From the IMG/VR virus record IMGVR_UViG_3300017527_000166, positions 1-34,362 of that record: DNA of 34,362 bases, one strand, 5' to 3'. Numbering within the stretch: the stretch's first letter is position 1; each line of letters begins with the position of its first letter. Under the pieces are notes generated by a model, which did no database searches, was not told the DNA's origin, and saw only the letters and a list, made by a program, of their open reading frames with translations. A program made the position numbers and the translations under genes. This DNA is from a virus. Positions 6,893 through 13,994 of the stretch are shown here, in pieces.

Positions 6893-7481
6893 AGAACAAC
6901 TAATCGCCTTTGAGGAATCCATTGCGGAGGAATTTCTGCGCGGTGAGATTCGCTATCCCATCCATCTGGATAACGATAATGAAGACGAACTCATTAAGGT
7001 CTTTGAGAAGTTCAAACTTGGCGATAGCGTTTACGGAAGCTGGAGGATGCACTACAAAGCCTTACTTGCCGGCGTACCTGAGAGCGAACTGAGGAAAGCC
7101 ATTCATCGTGGCGAATCAATGGCACTGAACTTCCCTGAGTACCATGTGTACGGGTCGGCTATTGTCGGCGGGATTGTGCCGATAGCGGTCGGCGCTGCGA
7201 TGGCAATTAAAACTCTCGGCGGGTCAAGTCATGTCTGGTGCTTTATTGGAGACATGACTCGCTTAACAGGGCTTGCTGAAGAATGTATACGTTATTCCTC
7301 ATACCATCAGTTGCCGATTACCTTTGTCACTGAGGACAACGGGGTGAGCGTTTTAACAGATACAAGAGATTGCCATGGCATGAACCAATTACTTGATTTG
7401 GATATGTACCCGAATGAGATAAGTTTCAGGTACAAGTCGAAATATCCGCACAGCGGAGTCGGAAAGCGGGTGGAGTTCTGA
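6885..7481 (+). CDS. ThDP-dependent enzyme, alpha (PP-domain) subunit, E1/transketolase-like
   Basis: About 198 residues from TTG 6885, preceded by GAGAGGG; an in-frame ATG at 6843 would overlap the upstream gene by 50 bases and has no ribosome site. The protein shows SWRMHYKALLAGVP and GSAIVGGIVPIAVGAAMA, then the thiamine-diphosphate/Mg motif as CFIGDM followed 26 residues later by DNGVS (classic form G-D-G-x-N). This is the PP domain of the pyruvate dehydrogenase E1-alpha/transketolase superfamily, but about half the length of usual E1-alpha. With the following gene it should make one ThDP enzyme able to transfer a two-carbon or acyl unit. Confidence 0.8.
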   Translation: MNKEQLIAFEESIAEEFLRGEIRYPIHLDNDNEDELIKVFEKFKLGDSVYGSWRMHYKALLAGVPESELRKAIHRGESMALNFPEYHVYGSAIVGGIVPIAVGAAMAIKTLGGSSHVWCFIGDMTRLTGLAEECIRYSSYHQLPITFVTEDNGVSVLTDTRDCHGMNQLLDLDMYPNEISFRYKSKYPHSGVGKRVEF

Positions 7482-7975
7482 TGTACAAGGATGAACTAAG
7501 TAAAGCCATGTCCATGTTGGCCGAAGATGACCGAACTATTTTTATCGGTCAAGGCGTGAAAGATGGCGGCACGTTTCAAAGCGGGACGCTTACCCATCTG
7601 CCAGTCCATCGGCGCATTGAATTCCCTGTCGCTGAGAACTTTCAGATGGGGGCATCTATTGGCATGGCATTGAACGGTATGATTCCTGTCACCTGTTTTC
7701 CAAGATGGAATTTCATGATCGCCGCTGCCGACCAGTTGGTGAATCATTTATCCGTAATGCGCCCGCATGTCATTGTGCGCGTCGGTGTCGGTTCTAAAGG
7801 AGTTTTAGACCCAGGGCTTCAGCACGTAGGCAACTGGTCTGAGTCATTTCGACTAATGATGCCTGACACCCCAATTATTGAACTATTCGATGAACAGGAG
7901 ATTGTTGATGAATACCGCGCAGCCCTTGAAAGAAACGGCCCCACCATCCTTGTCGAGTTTGCAGACCGCTATTAA
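7481..7975 (+). CDS. ThDP-dependent enzyme, beta (Pyr-domain) subunit
   Basis: A 164-residue partner of the upstream gene, with start and stop sharing one base. RRIEFPVAENFQMGASIGMA carries the Glu (residue 52) that activates the thiamine ring in E1-beta/transketolase Pyr domains, and FMIAAADQLVNHL matches the following helix. The C-terminal transketolase domain of normal E1-beta (about 325 residues) is absent, so the pair is a minimal split ThDP enzyme. Such pairs occur in bacterial surface-sugar loci. I infer carbon-carbon bond formation at a keto sugar; donor is unknown. Confidence 0.8.
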   Translation: MYKDELSKAMSMLAEDDRTIFIGQGVKDGGTFQSGTLTHLPVHRRIEFPVAENFQMGASIGMALNGMIPVTCFPRWNFMIAAADQLVNHLSVMRPHVIVRVGVGSKGVLDPGLQHVGNWSESFRLMMPDTPIIELFDEQEIVDEYRAALERNGPTILVEFADRY

Positions 7976-9086
7976 ACTGCATGAACCGTCGTTTGGTGAA
8001 GACGAAATACAGGCGGTTGTCGATGTTTTAAGATCGACCAATGTTACATCTGGCGGAAAGGTCAGGGAGATGGAAGCACTGTTCGGTGATGAAGCAATTA
8101 TGTGCAACAGTGGTTCTTCCGCCAATCTGCTTGCTATCGCTACCCTGTGTAATCCCTTAACGCCCGACCACCTGAATCGTGGCGATGAAGTCATTGTCTC
8201 TGCCCTTTCGTGGTCTACGACTGTTTGGCCTTTAGTCCAGCACGGACTTGTTCCGGTGATTGTCGATATCGACCCTGAAACCCTGAATCTTGACTTGGAT
8301 CAAGTTTCTGAGGCAATTAGCCCAAAGACAAGGGCAGTGATGCCGGTACATGTTTATGGTAATCCCTGTCATCCGTCAGCATTGCTTCAACTCTGTGAAG
8401 ACAACGGGCTTGCGCTAATCCAGGATTGCTGTGAATCCTTAGGCAATGGTGGTGAAGGCTTAATGTCCACCTACAGTTTTTATTTCTCGCACCATATCAC
8501 GACCCTTGAAGGCGGCATGGTTGTTTGCAAAGACCCTGAACAAGCCGACATTATGCGCTGCATACGGGCGCACGGATGGACGCGGGACATGAAAAACCCC
8601 ATGACCCACCCTTCTATCGACCCAAGGTTCCTGTTTGTTACAGACGGTTATAACTTGAGGGCATCGGAAATCAATGCCGCCATGGGGCTTGTTCAGATGG
8701 GGAAGGCTGACGGGTTCATCAAGCAACGGAAACGAATCGCTGCAATGTTAAAGGTCGTCTTTGAACCGTACAGTGATTGTGTTCGGATGCAAAAGGACGA
8801 AGGTTCAACATGGTTCGGCTTTCCTTTGGTTGGAGTTGGTGTGGACGCAAGAGACTTCAGGGACAACCTTGAGTCGAATGGCATTGAAACTCGCTCACTG
8901 ATCTGTGGGAATGTCGCACGACAGCCTGCGATGAAGCTCTATGAACATCGTATAAAGGGTTCACTCAAACATGCCGATCATGTCATGGAGCACGGATTCT
9001 CTCTGCCCTGTCATCAGAGCATGAAAGAGGCAGATGTAGAACATATACAGACAGTTGTTGATGCTTACTTTATGGATCATTCATGA
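7908..9086 (+). CDS. DegT/DnrJ/EryC1-family PLP/PMP enzyme with His replacing Lys (ColD-like 3-dehydratase)
   Basis: About 392 residues from ATG 7908, which has AGGAG seven bases upstream; an earlier ATG at 7878 lacks such a site. Fold-type I sugar aminotransferase signatures are clear: CNSGSSANLLA, HVYGNPCHP, LIQDCCESLG. In SFYFSHHITTLEGG the residue that normally is the Schiff-base Lys is His (H195 from this start), as in GDP-4-keto-6-deoxymannose 3-dehydratase ColD and RfbH/E1 enzymes. This predicts removal of the C3 hydroxyl rather than transamination. The 68-base overlap with the ThDP gene and the following 4,6-dehydratase support one pathway. Confidence 0.85.
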   Translation: MNTAQPLKETAPPSLSSLQTAIKLHEPSFGEDEIQAVVDVLRSTNVTSGGKVREMEALFGDEAIMCNSGSSANLLAIATLCNPLTPDHLNRGDEVIVSALSWSTTVWPLVQHGLVPVIVDIDPETLNLDLDQVSEAISPKTRAVMPVHVYGNPCHPSALLQLCEDNGLALIQDCCESLGNGGEGLMSTYSFYFSHHITTLEGGMVVCKDPEQADIMRCIRAHGWTRDMKNPMTHPSIDPRFLFVTDGYNLRASEINAAMGLVQMGKADGFIKQRKRIAAMLKVVFEPYSDCVRMQKDEGSTWFGFPLVGVGVDARDFRDNLESNGIETRSLICGNVARQPAMKLYEHRIKGSLKHADHVMEHGFSLPCHQSMKEADVEHIQTVVDAYFMDHS

Positions 9087-10072
9087 ATGTATTGATATCT
9101 GGCATAACCGGATTTGTGGGGAGCAACCTTGTTGACTACCTGCTAAAGAATACTGACTGGACTATCTATGGATTAATGAGATGGGATGACCGTCTTGATA
9201 ATCTCCAGCACTTGATGGAAGAAATCAATAACGGTGGTCGGATCAAACTGATACAGGGTGATCTGGAAGACCTGAACTCGCTTCACCTGGCCGTTGAAGA
9301 ATCTCAGCCTGATTACGTGTTTCACCTCGCGGCACAGTCTTATGTTCAAGCCAGCTTTCGATATGCTGCCAAGACGTTACAGACAAATGTGATTGGCACC
9401 GAGAACCTGATGGATGCGATTAGACGACGTGCCCCTGATGCTTGGGTACATAATTGCTCATCTAGTGAAGTTTACGGCAAAGTTGATGCCGACTATGGCG
9501 CGATAGATGAAGACTGTCCTTTAGCCCCTGCCTCTCCTTACTCAATCTCAAAGATCGGTCAGGACTTTATCGGTCGCTATTACCATGAGGCTTACGGGCT
9601 TAAAGTCTTAACGACAAGAATGTTCACGCATACTGGCCCCCGCAGAGGTGATGTATTTTTCGAGTCGTCCTTTGCCAAGCAGATTGCCATGATTGAAGCC
9701 GGATTGATCGAGCCGCTTATCAAAGTTGGTAATCTCTATTCGATTCGCACCATCGCTGATGTAAGGGATGCGGTTAGGGCTTATCACTTGCTGCTGACTC
9801 ACGACCCTATTGCTGGCGAAGTCTATAATATCGGTGGTACACATACCTGCATGGTAGGGGATGTGCTTGATTATCTGAATAAGTCGAAGATTCCTGTTGT
9901 TGAAGATCGCTCACGCATGAGGCCGCTGGATGCCAACTTTCAGATTCCTGACTACAGTAAGTTCAATGCACATACGGGATGGGAGCCTGAGTTTACTTTT
10001 GAGCAGACCATGGACGACCTTTTGGATTATTGGAGAGAGGAAGTCAAAACTCGGAGGTTCTTGCAGCGATGA
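9083..10072 (+). CDS. NDP-sugar 4,6-dehydratase, GDP-mannose dehydratase-like (SDR)
   Basis: A 329-residue extended SDR. NAD(P) is bound at GITGFVG (7-13); HLAAQSYVQASF (81-92) matches GDP-mannose 4,6-dehydratase (GMD); CSSSEVYG (125-132) carries the Ser and Glu used in dehydration; YSISK (153-157) is the catalytic Tyr-x3-Lys; TGPRRGDVFF follows. It should convert a GDP-hexose or GDP-heptose to the 4-keto-6-deoxy form, the substrate needed by the ColD-like enzyme upstream. Overlaps both neighbours by 4 bases (ATGA). The exact nucleotide and sugar are not certain. Confidence 0.8.
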   Translation: MNVLISGITGFVGSNLVDYLLKNTDWTIYGLMRWDDRLDNLQHLMEEINNGGRIKLIQGDLEDLNSLHLAVEESQPDYVFHLAAQSYVQASFRYAAKTLQTNVIGTENLMDAIRRRAPDAWVHNCSSSEVYGKVDADYGAIDEDCPLAPASPYSISKIGQDFIGRYYHEAYGLKVLTTRMFTHTGPRRGDVFFESSFAKQIAMIEAGLIEPLIKVGNLYSIRTIADVRDAVRAYHLLLTHDPIAGEVYNIGGTHTCMVGDVLDYLNKSKIPVVEDRSRMRPLDANFQIPDYSKFNAHTGWEPEFTFEQTMDDLLDYWREEVKTRRFLQR

Positions 10073-10476
10073 TTATTGCAGTTTCAATGGGTGCCGACCC
10101 TTTACACGTAGGTCATCTGGACTTGATCGACGCAGCGGTCAACTATGGGCGCGTGGTGGTTATCTTGAATTCTGATGATTGGTTGATGAGGAAGAAAAAC
10201 TATATCTTCATGCCTTTCGACGAGAGGAAACGAATTCTTATGTCTATTCGGAATGTCCATCGTGTCATTGGTGTTGATGATTCTGATGATACGGTTTGCA
10301 AGGCACTGAAACTGGTAAGACCCGACTATTTCGCCAATGGTGGCGACAGGACAGAACCAAACGAGAAAGAAGATATGATTTGTGATGCGATTGGTATTAA
10401 ACAGTTGTTTAACGTAGGTGGTGATAAGGTTCAGTCATCATCTCAACTTGTGGAGAATGCAAATAATGGATGTTAA
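10069..10476 (+). CDS. Sugar nucleotidyltransferase, HldE/RfaE2-like
   Basis: A 135-residue cytidylyltransferase-fold enzyme starting at ATG 10069 inside the ATGA overlap, with GGAGG upstream. The active-site H-x-G-H is HVGH (13-16) within GADPLHVGHLDLI; a Gly-Gly-Asp-Arg (GGDR) and a C-terminal DKVQSSSQL (the I/V-S-S-T-like motif) complete the family pattern. HldE C-domain/HldC enzymes join a nucleotide to heptose-1-phosphate; other members use CTP with different substrates. With the kinase that follows it forms a likely activation pair. Confidence 0.75.
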   Translation: MIIAVSMGADPLHVGHLDLIDAAVNYGRVVVILNSDDWLMRKKNYIFMPFDERKRILMSIRNVHRVIGVDDSDDTVCKALKLVRPDYFANGGDRTEPNEKEDMICDAIGIKQLFNVGGDKVQSSSQLVENANNGC

Positions 10477-10496
10477 GTCTTTTTGGGGGAATAATC

Positions 10497-11453
10497 ATGT
10501 TCGTCATTAAAACCCCCCTGAGAGTCAGCTTTGCTGGTGGTGGTACTGATTATAATGAATATTATCGTAGATTTGGTGGTCAAGTCATAACCACGACCAT
10601 CGACAAATACTGCTGCGTAATCGCCCGAAAGATGCCGCCTTTCCTTGGGTCTAAGTATCGTATCTTTTGGTCAAAGGCAGAATCGCCTGATCGAATTGAA
10701 GATATCAAGCACCCTGGAGTCAGGGGTTGTCTTGAGTACATGAAGATGGACGAGGGAATTGAGGTCAACCATGCGGGCGACTTGCCGGCAAGGTCTGGTC
10801 TTGGTTCGTCTTCCTCTTTTACTGTCGGGATGCTACACGCTATTCATAAGATGCGGGGCGAAGAAGTCAGTCAGTCTCAACTTGCCGTGGAAGCGATAGA
10901 GGTCGAACAGGATGTTTTGAAAGAGATGGTCGGCATTCAAGATCAAATTCAATGCGCTCATGGTGGCGTGAATCACCTGAGATTTAATAAAGACGGTAGT
11001 TACAGTATTTCCCCCGTTATTTTTGACTATGCCCGTGTCGAGTCTCACCTGATGTTATGTTTTTCCGGCCTGCAGCGATTTGCCTCCGAGGTTGCTAAAG
11101 ATCAGGTGAGTAACTTCAAGCACAAGGAAATGGAATTACGAGAGATATCAGACATGGTGCCGAGTGTTATCGGGGCGATGAAGCATGATGACATGGAGTT
11201 TCTTGGCAAGCTCATGGATGAATCGTGGGAGCTTAAGAAAAGCCTTTCTGACAAGATAACCAGCCCCGAACTAGACGACCTGTACAAGACTGCCATGAAG
11301 GCGGGCGCTTATGGCGGAAAGCTGTTGGGTGCCGGTGGTGGCGGGTTTTTTCTGTTTGTCGCTCCACCTGAGTTGCACCAGAGTATTGCTGAAAAACTGG
11401 GATTGATCTGTGTTCCGGTAAAGTTTGAGTTTAAGGGAAGTCACGTTCTGTGA
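10497..11453 (+). CDS. GHMP sugar kinase, HddA (heptose-7-phosphate kinase)-like
   Basis: A 318-residue kinase; ATG 10497 has GGGGGA six bases upstream, better than the frame opening at 10470. All three GHMP motifs are present: TPLRVSFAGGGTDY (6-19), DLPARSGLGSSSSF (95-108, ATP loop) and KLLGAGGGGFF near the C-terminus. The first motif is the HddA/sugar-1-kinase form. Known relatives phosphorylate C1 of D-glycero-D-manno-heptose 7-phosphate or related sugars. No heptose isomerase (GmhA) or phosphatase (GmhB) gene is visible, so host enzymes may supply the substrate. Its stop overlaps the next GTG start. Confidence 0.8.
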   Translation: MFVIKTPLRVSFAGGGTDYNEYYRRFGGQVITTTIDKYCCVIARKMPPFLGSKYRIFWSKAESPDRIEDIKHPGVRGCLEYMKMDEGIEVNHAGDLPARSGLGSSSSFTVGMLHAIHKMRGEEVSQSQLAVEAIEVEQDVLKEMVGIQDQIQCAHGGVNHLRFNKDGSYSISPVIFDYARVESHLMLCFSGLQRFASEVAKDQVSNFKHKEMELREISDMVPSVIGAMKHDDMEFLGKLMDESWELKKSLSDKITSPELDDLYKTAMKAGAYGGKLLGAGGGGFFLFVAPPELHQSIAEKLGLICVPVKFEFKGSHVL

Positions 11454-12322
11454 AAGCATTGTTCGTCACAACTGAGTCCGCAGACTGTGAAAATCACGTA
11501 CAAGCGTGGAACAGTGCCTTTCCGAAAGCAGTTGTTCACAAGCATAATCCAACCGGTATTCGCAATGACTGGCAGATAATAGAGGTCGCTAAAAAACTTC
11601 GCCCAGATGTCATTTTCTACATAGGTGCGGTAATGGGTTCTGGAATACCAAGGCCGGGTACATTATTTGACTTAAATCAAATAGCGCCGCTGATTAACTT
11701 TTGCTCCGATGCGGCAGATCAACCATGGGCAGATGCCATGGCGCTTTATAAGAAGCACGGGTGTTTTACGCTCCAGGTTGCTATCGACGGGGCAGATACG
11801 GCAGATTTGGCGACATTGACCCCTGTAGACCCCGCGCCATTCGGGAAGCGGTCTAAAAGCATCCTGTTCGGCTTCTCTGGCTCCGTGGGGCGCTGGAACA
11901 CACGTTCTGAGGTCGTTAATGCGCTTGAGTGGCTAGGCGGCTTAGAAGTCCGCAGGAGAGGTGGAGCCTATCAAGACCACGTAGATTTTATGTGCCGCAC
12001 GAAGTTCTTGTTCAATACGGCATGGACAGGCACAGGACGACGGTTTCATGTCAAGGGTCGTGTTGTTGAGGCGGGGTATGCGAATTGTGCATTGATTGAG
12101 CATGTCGATTCCCCCATTGGCAAATGGTTTCCCGATGGCGCATGGTTTCAATGGAGCACTCCGAGAGATGCGGTAGAAATCGTGAAAAACATTAGCGATG
12201 CGGAAATCGCACGTTCAGCTAAGATATTGAACGAGACAGTGAGAGAAAAGTACACGGCGAAGAAGATTTATCAGGAGATACTGGATGGCGTGGATATTAC
12301 CGAGTCGGTCAAGACCGCATAA
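11450..12322 (+). CDS. GT-B glycosyltransferase, CgeB/family 1-like
   Basis: A 290-residue protein starting at GTG 11450 (GTGA overlap with the kinase stop). The N-terminal half is Rossmann-like (KALFVTTES; RPDVIFYIGAVMG). The C-terminal half has ILFGFSGSVGRWNTR (138-152) and FHVKGRVVEAGYANCALIEH (199-218), the segment of CgeB/glyco_trans_1_2-type GT-B enzymes that binds the donor nucleotide sugar. It probably attaches the pathway product to an acceptor. Overlaps the next gene by 38 bases. Confidence 0.7.
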   Translation: MKALFVTTESADCENHVQAWNSAFPKAVVHKHNPTGIRNDWQIIEVAKKLRPDVIFYIGAVMGSGIPRPGTLFDLNQIAPLINFCSDAADQPWADAMALYKKHGCFTLQVAIDGADTADLATLTPVDPAPFGKRSKSILFGFSGSVGRWNTRSEVVNALEWLGGLEVRRRGGAYQDHVDFMCRTKFLFNTAWTGTGRRFHVKGRVVEAGYANCALIEHVDSPIGKWFPDGAWFQWSTPRDAVEIVKNISDAEIARSAKILNETVREKYTAKKIYQEILDGVDITESVKTA

Positions 12323-12899
12323 TATTAAAAGACTGGTCGATGCTTACCTGAAGACGGGGGCATCTACACCTGTTCTGCTTCGTTTAGATGACGACGACCC
12401 TGCTTTGGATGGATACAAGGAGATTTCCTATCCTGATGGGTGGGTGGTCTGGAAAGCGGAGAGAAAAACGCTCTCTGGATACTACAATGAGGTCTATGAC
12501 CGAACAAATTACGATTGGTATGGATTTATTGCTGATGATGTTATCCCTGAAACCGATGAATGGGACAGAAAATTGATCGAAATTGCAGATTCGGACGGAA
12601 TGGCAGTGCCGGCTGGTGCTCATGGCGACATTAACAGCGAAAACGGCAGTCCACATTTTGTATTAGGCGGCGATTTGGTTAGAGAAACCGGATTTCTGTG
12701 CTTACCTGGCCTGGATAGAATCTATATCGACACTGTTTGGGCGCATATTGCGAGGAAGAAAGGTGTTTTTAGGCATGTTCCTGATGTAGTATTGAAACAC
12801 TTACACTTCTCCAACGGCGCACCAATGGACAAAACTTATCTAAAATCTAATAAAGATAAGGATTTCGCGCTCTTTCAATCTTTCAAAACGGAGAATTAA
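12285..12899 (+). CDS. GT-A (family 2-like) glycosyltransferase
   Basis: A 204-residue protein with N-terminal WILPSRSRPHNIKRLVDAY, an acidic LRLDDDDP (33-39) and FIADDVIPET (81-90). The latter matches the D-D/D-x-D metal-nucleotide site of GT-A enzymes. VVLKHLHF near the C-terminus supplies a His usual in this group. No membrane segment, so it is cytoplasmic. It closes the sugar operon; the next gene begins at once with a tail-module protein, so the block appears co-transcribed with late genes. Confidence 0.7.
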   Translation: MAWILPSRSRPHNIKRLVDAYLKTGASTPVLLRLDDDDPALDGYKEISYPDGWVVWKAERKTLSGYYNEVYDRTNYDWYGFIADDVIPETDEWDRKLIEIADSDGMAVPAGAHGDINSENGSPHFVLGGDLVRETGFLCLPGLDRIYIDTVWAHIARKKGVFRHVPDVVLKHLHFSNGAPMDKTYLKSNKDKDFALFQSFKTEN

Positions 12900-12900
12900 A

Positions 12901-13377
12901 TTGAAGATCAATCCCGAAGTATTCACCACCCCCGACCGCCCGATTATTCGCATTAGAGAGTTTCGTGGGCATGTCGATCTCGATGACCTTATCAGTAAAC
13001 TGATTCATGCACAGGGATGGGGTTCTGGCACTTATTTCTCTGTCCAGTTTATGAACCATGAGCGCAGCAAGATTTTCGCATCTGGTGAATTCATGGTGAC
13101 AATGGCCGATGAAGCACTTGTAACCTCAAATCCTGACTCCCGCAACCCGAATACCAAGATGGTTTCCCATCTGAAGTCTGAAATGGTTGGTGAATGGTTT
13201 GTAACCTCGTTTATCGACGAGCGTGATCCAGCCAGAAAGCAGGATGTAAAAAAGCTGGATGCCGAAGTTAAATGGAATCCTGGCGTTAAAAGGCATCAGG
13301 TGATTGTTGATAACGAAGTCGTATTTGAGTCTGAGGATAAGTCGGATATTGATGACTATCTGAAGAAAGCCGCGTAA
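12901..13377 (+). CDS. Hypothetical protein upstream of tail tube A
   Basis: A 158-residue protein with TTG start at 12901, one base after the previous stop, supported by GGAG seven bases upstream. It is soluble and mixed alpha/beta with no motif I recognise; the last 40 residues contain VKWNPGVKRHQVIVDNEVVF. Its stop overlaps the tail tube A start by one base, so it is likely a small tail or head-completion protein, by position only. Confidence 0.65.
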   Translation: MKINPEVFTTPDRPIIRIREFRGHVDLDDLISKLIHAQGWGSGTYFSVQFMNHERSKIFASGEFMVTMADEALVTSNPDSRNPNTKMVSHLKSEMVGEWFVTSFIDERDPARKQDVKKLDAEVKWNPGVKRHQVIVDNEVVFESEDKSDIDDYLKKAA

Positions 13378-13994
13378 TGCCTAGCAAGACGGAAATCGCA
13401 AATGGGGCACTCCGATTAGTCGGGGCGGGTCGTGTTACCAATGTCGATACAGACGGCACACCAAAGGCGCAGACGGTTCTTGACCTGTACGAAGATGTCA
13501 GGAAAGAACTCCTGCGCTCCCATAACTGGAATTTTGCCACCAAACGGGAAAAACTCGCTCAATCTTCAACGACTCCTGAGTTTGAGTTTGATTACGCTTA
13601 CCCGATACCGTCAGACTGGATTCGTACAAAATCGGTTACTGACAACGATGCTGGGTATTCAACCATTCTCTATCGGATGGAATTTGTCGGGTCGCAGCGG
13701 TGTATTGTCTGCTCTGCTGATCAGGTCTATCTGAGGTACATTTTCAATGCAGAAGACCCCAACAAGTATTCCGCCGACTTTGTTCGTGCTTTTGAGTTAT
13801 TGCTAGGTCGTGACCTTGCCTTGCCTATCACGGCATCAAGAACATTACGGGCGGATCTTGATGCTGAATACAAGCGTGTTATCAGTCAGGCCAAATCAAC
13901 AGACAGTCAGGGTCAATTCCCTGAACTTCGTCCTAGAGGGTCATGGGCAAACTCTCGTCGCGGTTTCCGTAACGACGACTTTCTGAACGATTAA
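13377..13994 (+). CDS. Tail tubular protein A (T7 gp11-like)
   Basis: A 205-residue protein with the family's characteristic opening (SKTEIANGALRLVGAGRV), then LDLYEDVRKELLRSHNWNFA and YPIPSDWIRTKSV. This is the gatekeeper/adaptor that forms the dodecameric ring under the portal in T7-like and BPP-1-like phages; family length is about 190-210. One-base overlaps with genes on both sides indicate translational coupling with tail tube B. Confidence 0.85.
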   Translation: MPSKTEIANGALRLVGAGRVTNVDTDGTPKAQTVLDLYEDVRKELLRSHNWNFATKREKLAQSSTTPEFEFDYAYPIPSDWIRTKSVTDNDAGYSTILYRMEFVGSQRCIVCSADQVYLRYIFNAEDPNKYSADFVRAFELLLGRDLALPITASRTLRADLDAEYKRVISQAKSTDSQGQFPELRPRGSWANSRRGFRNDDFLND

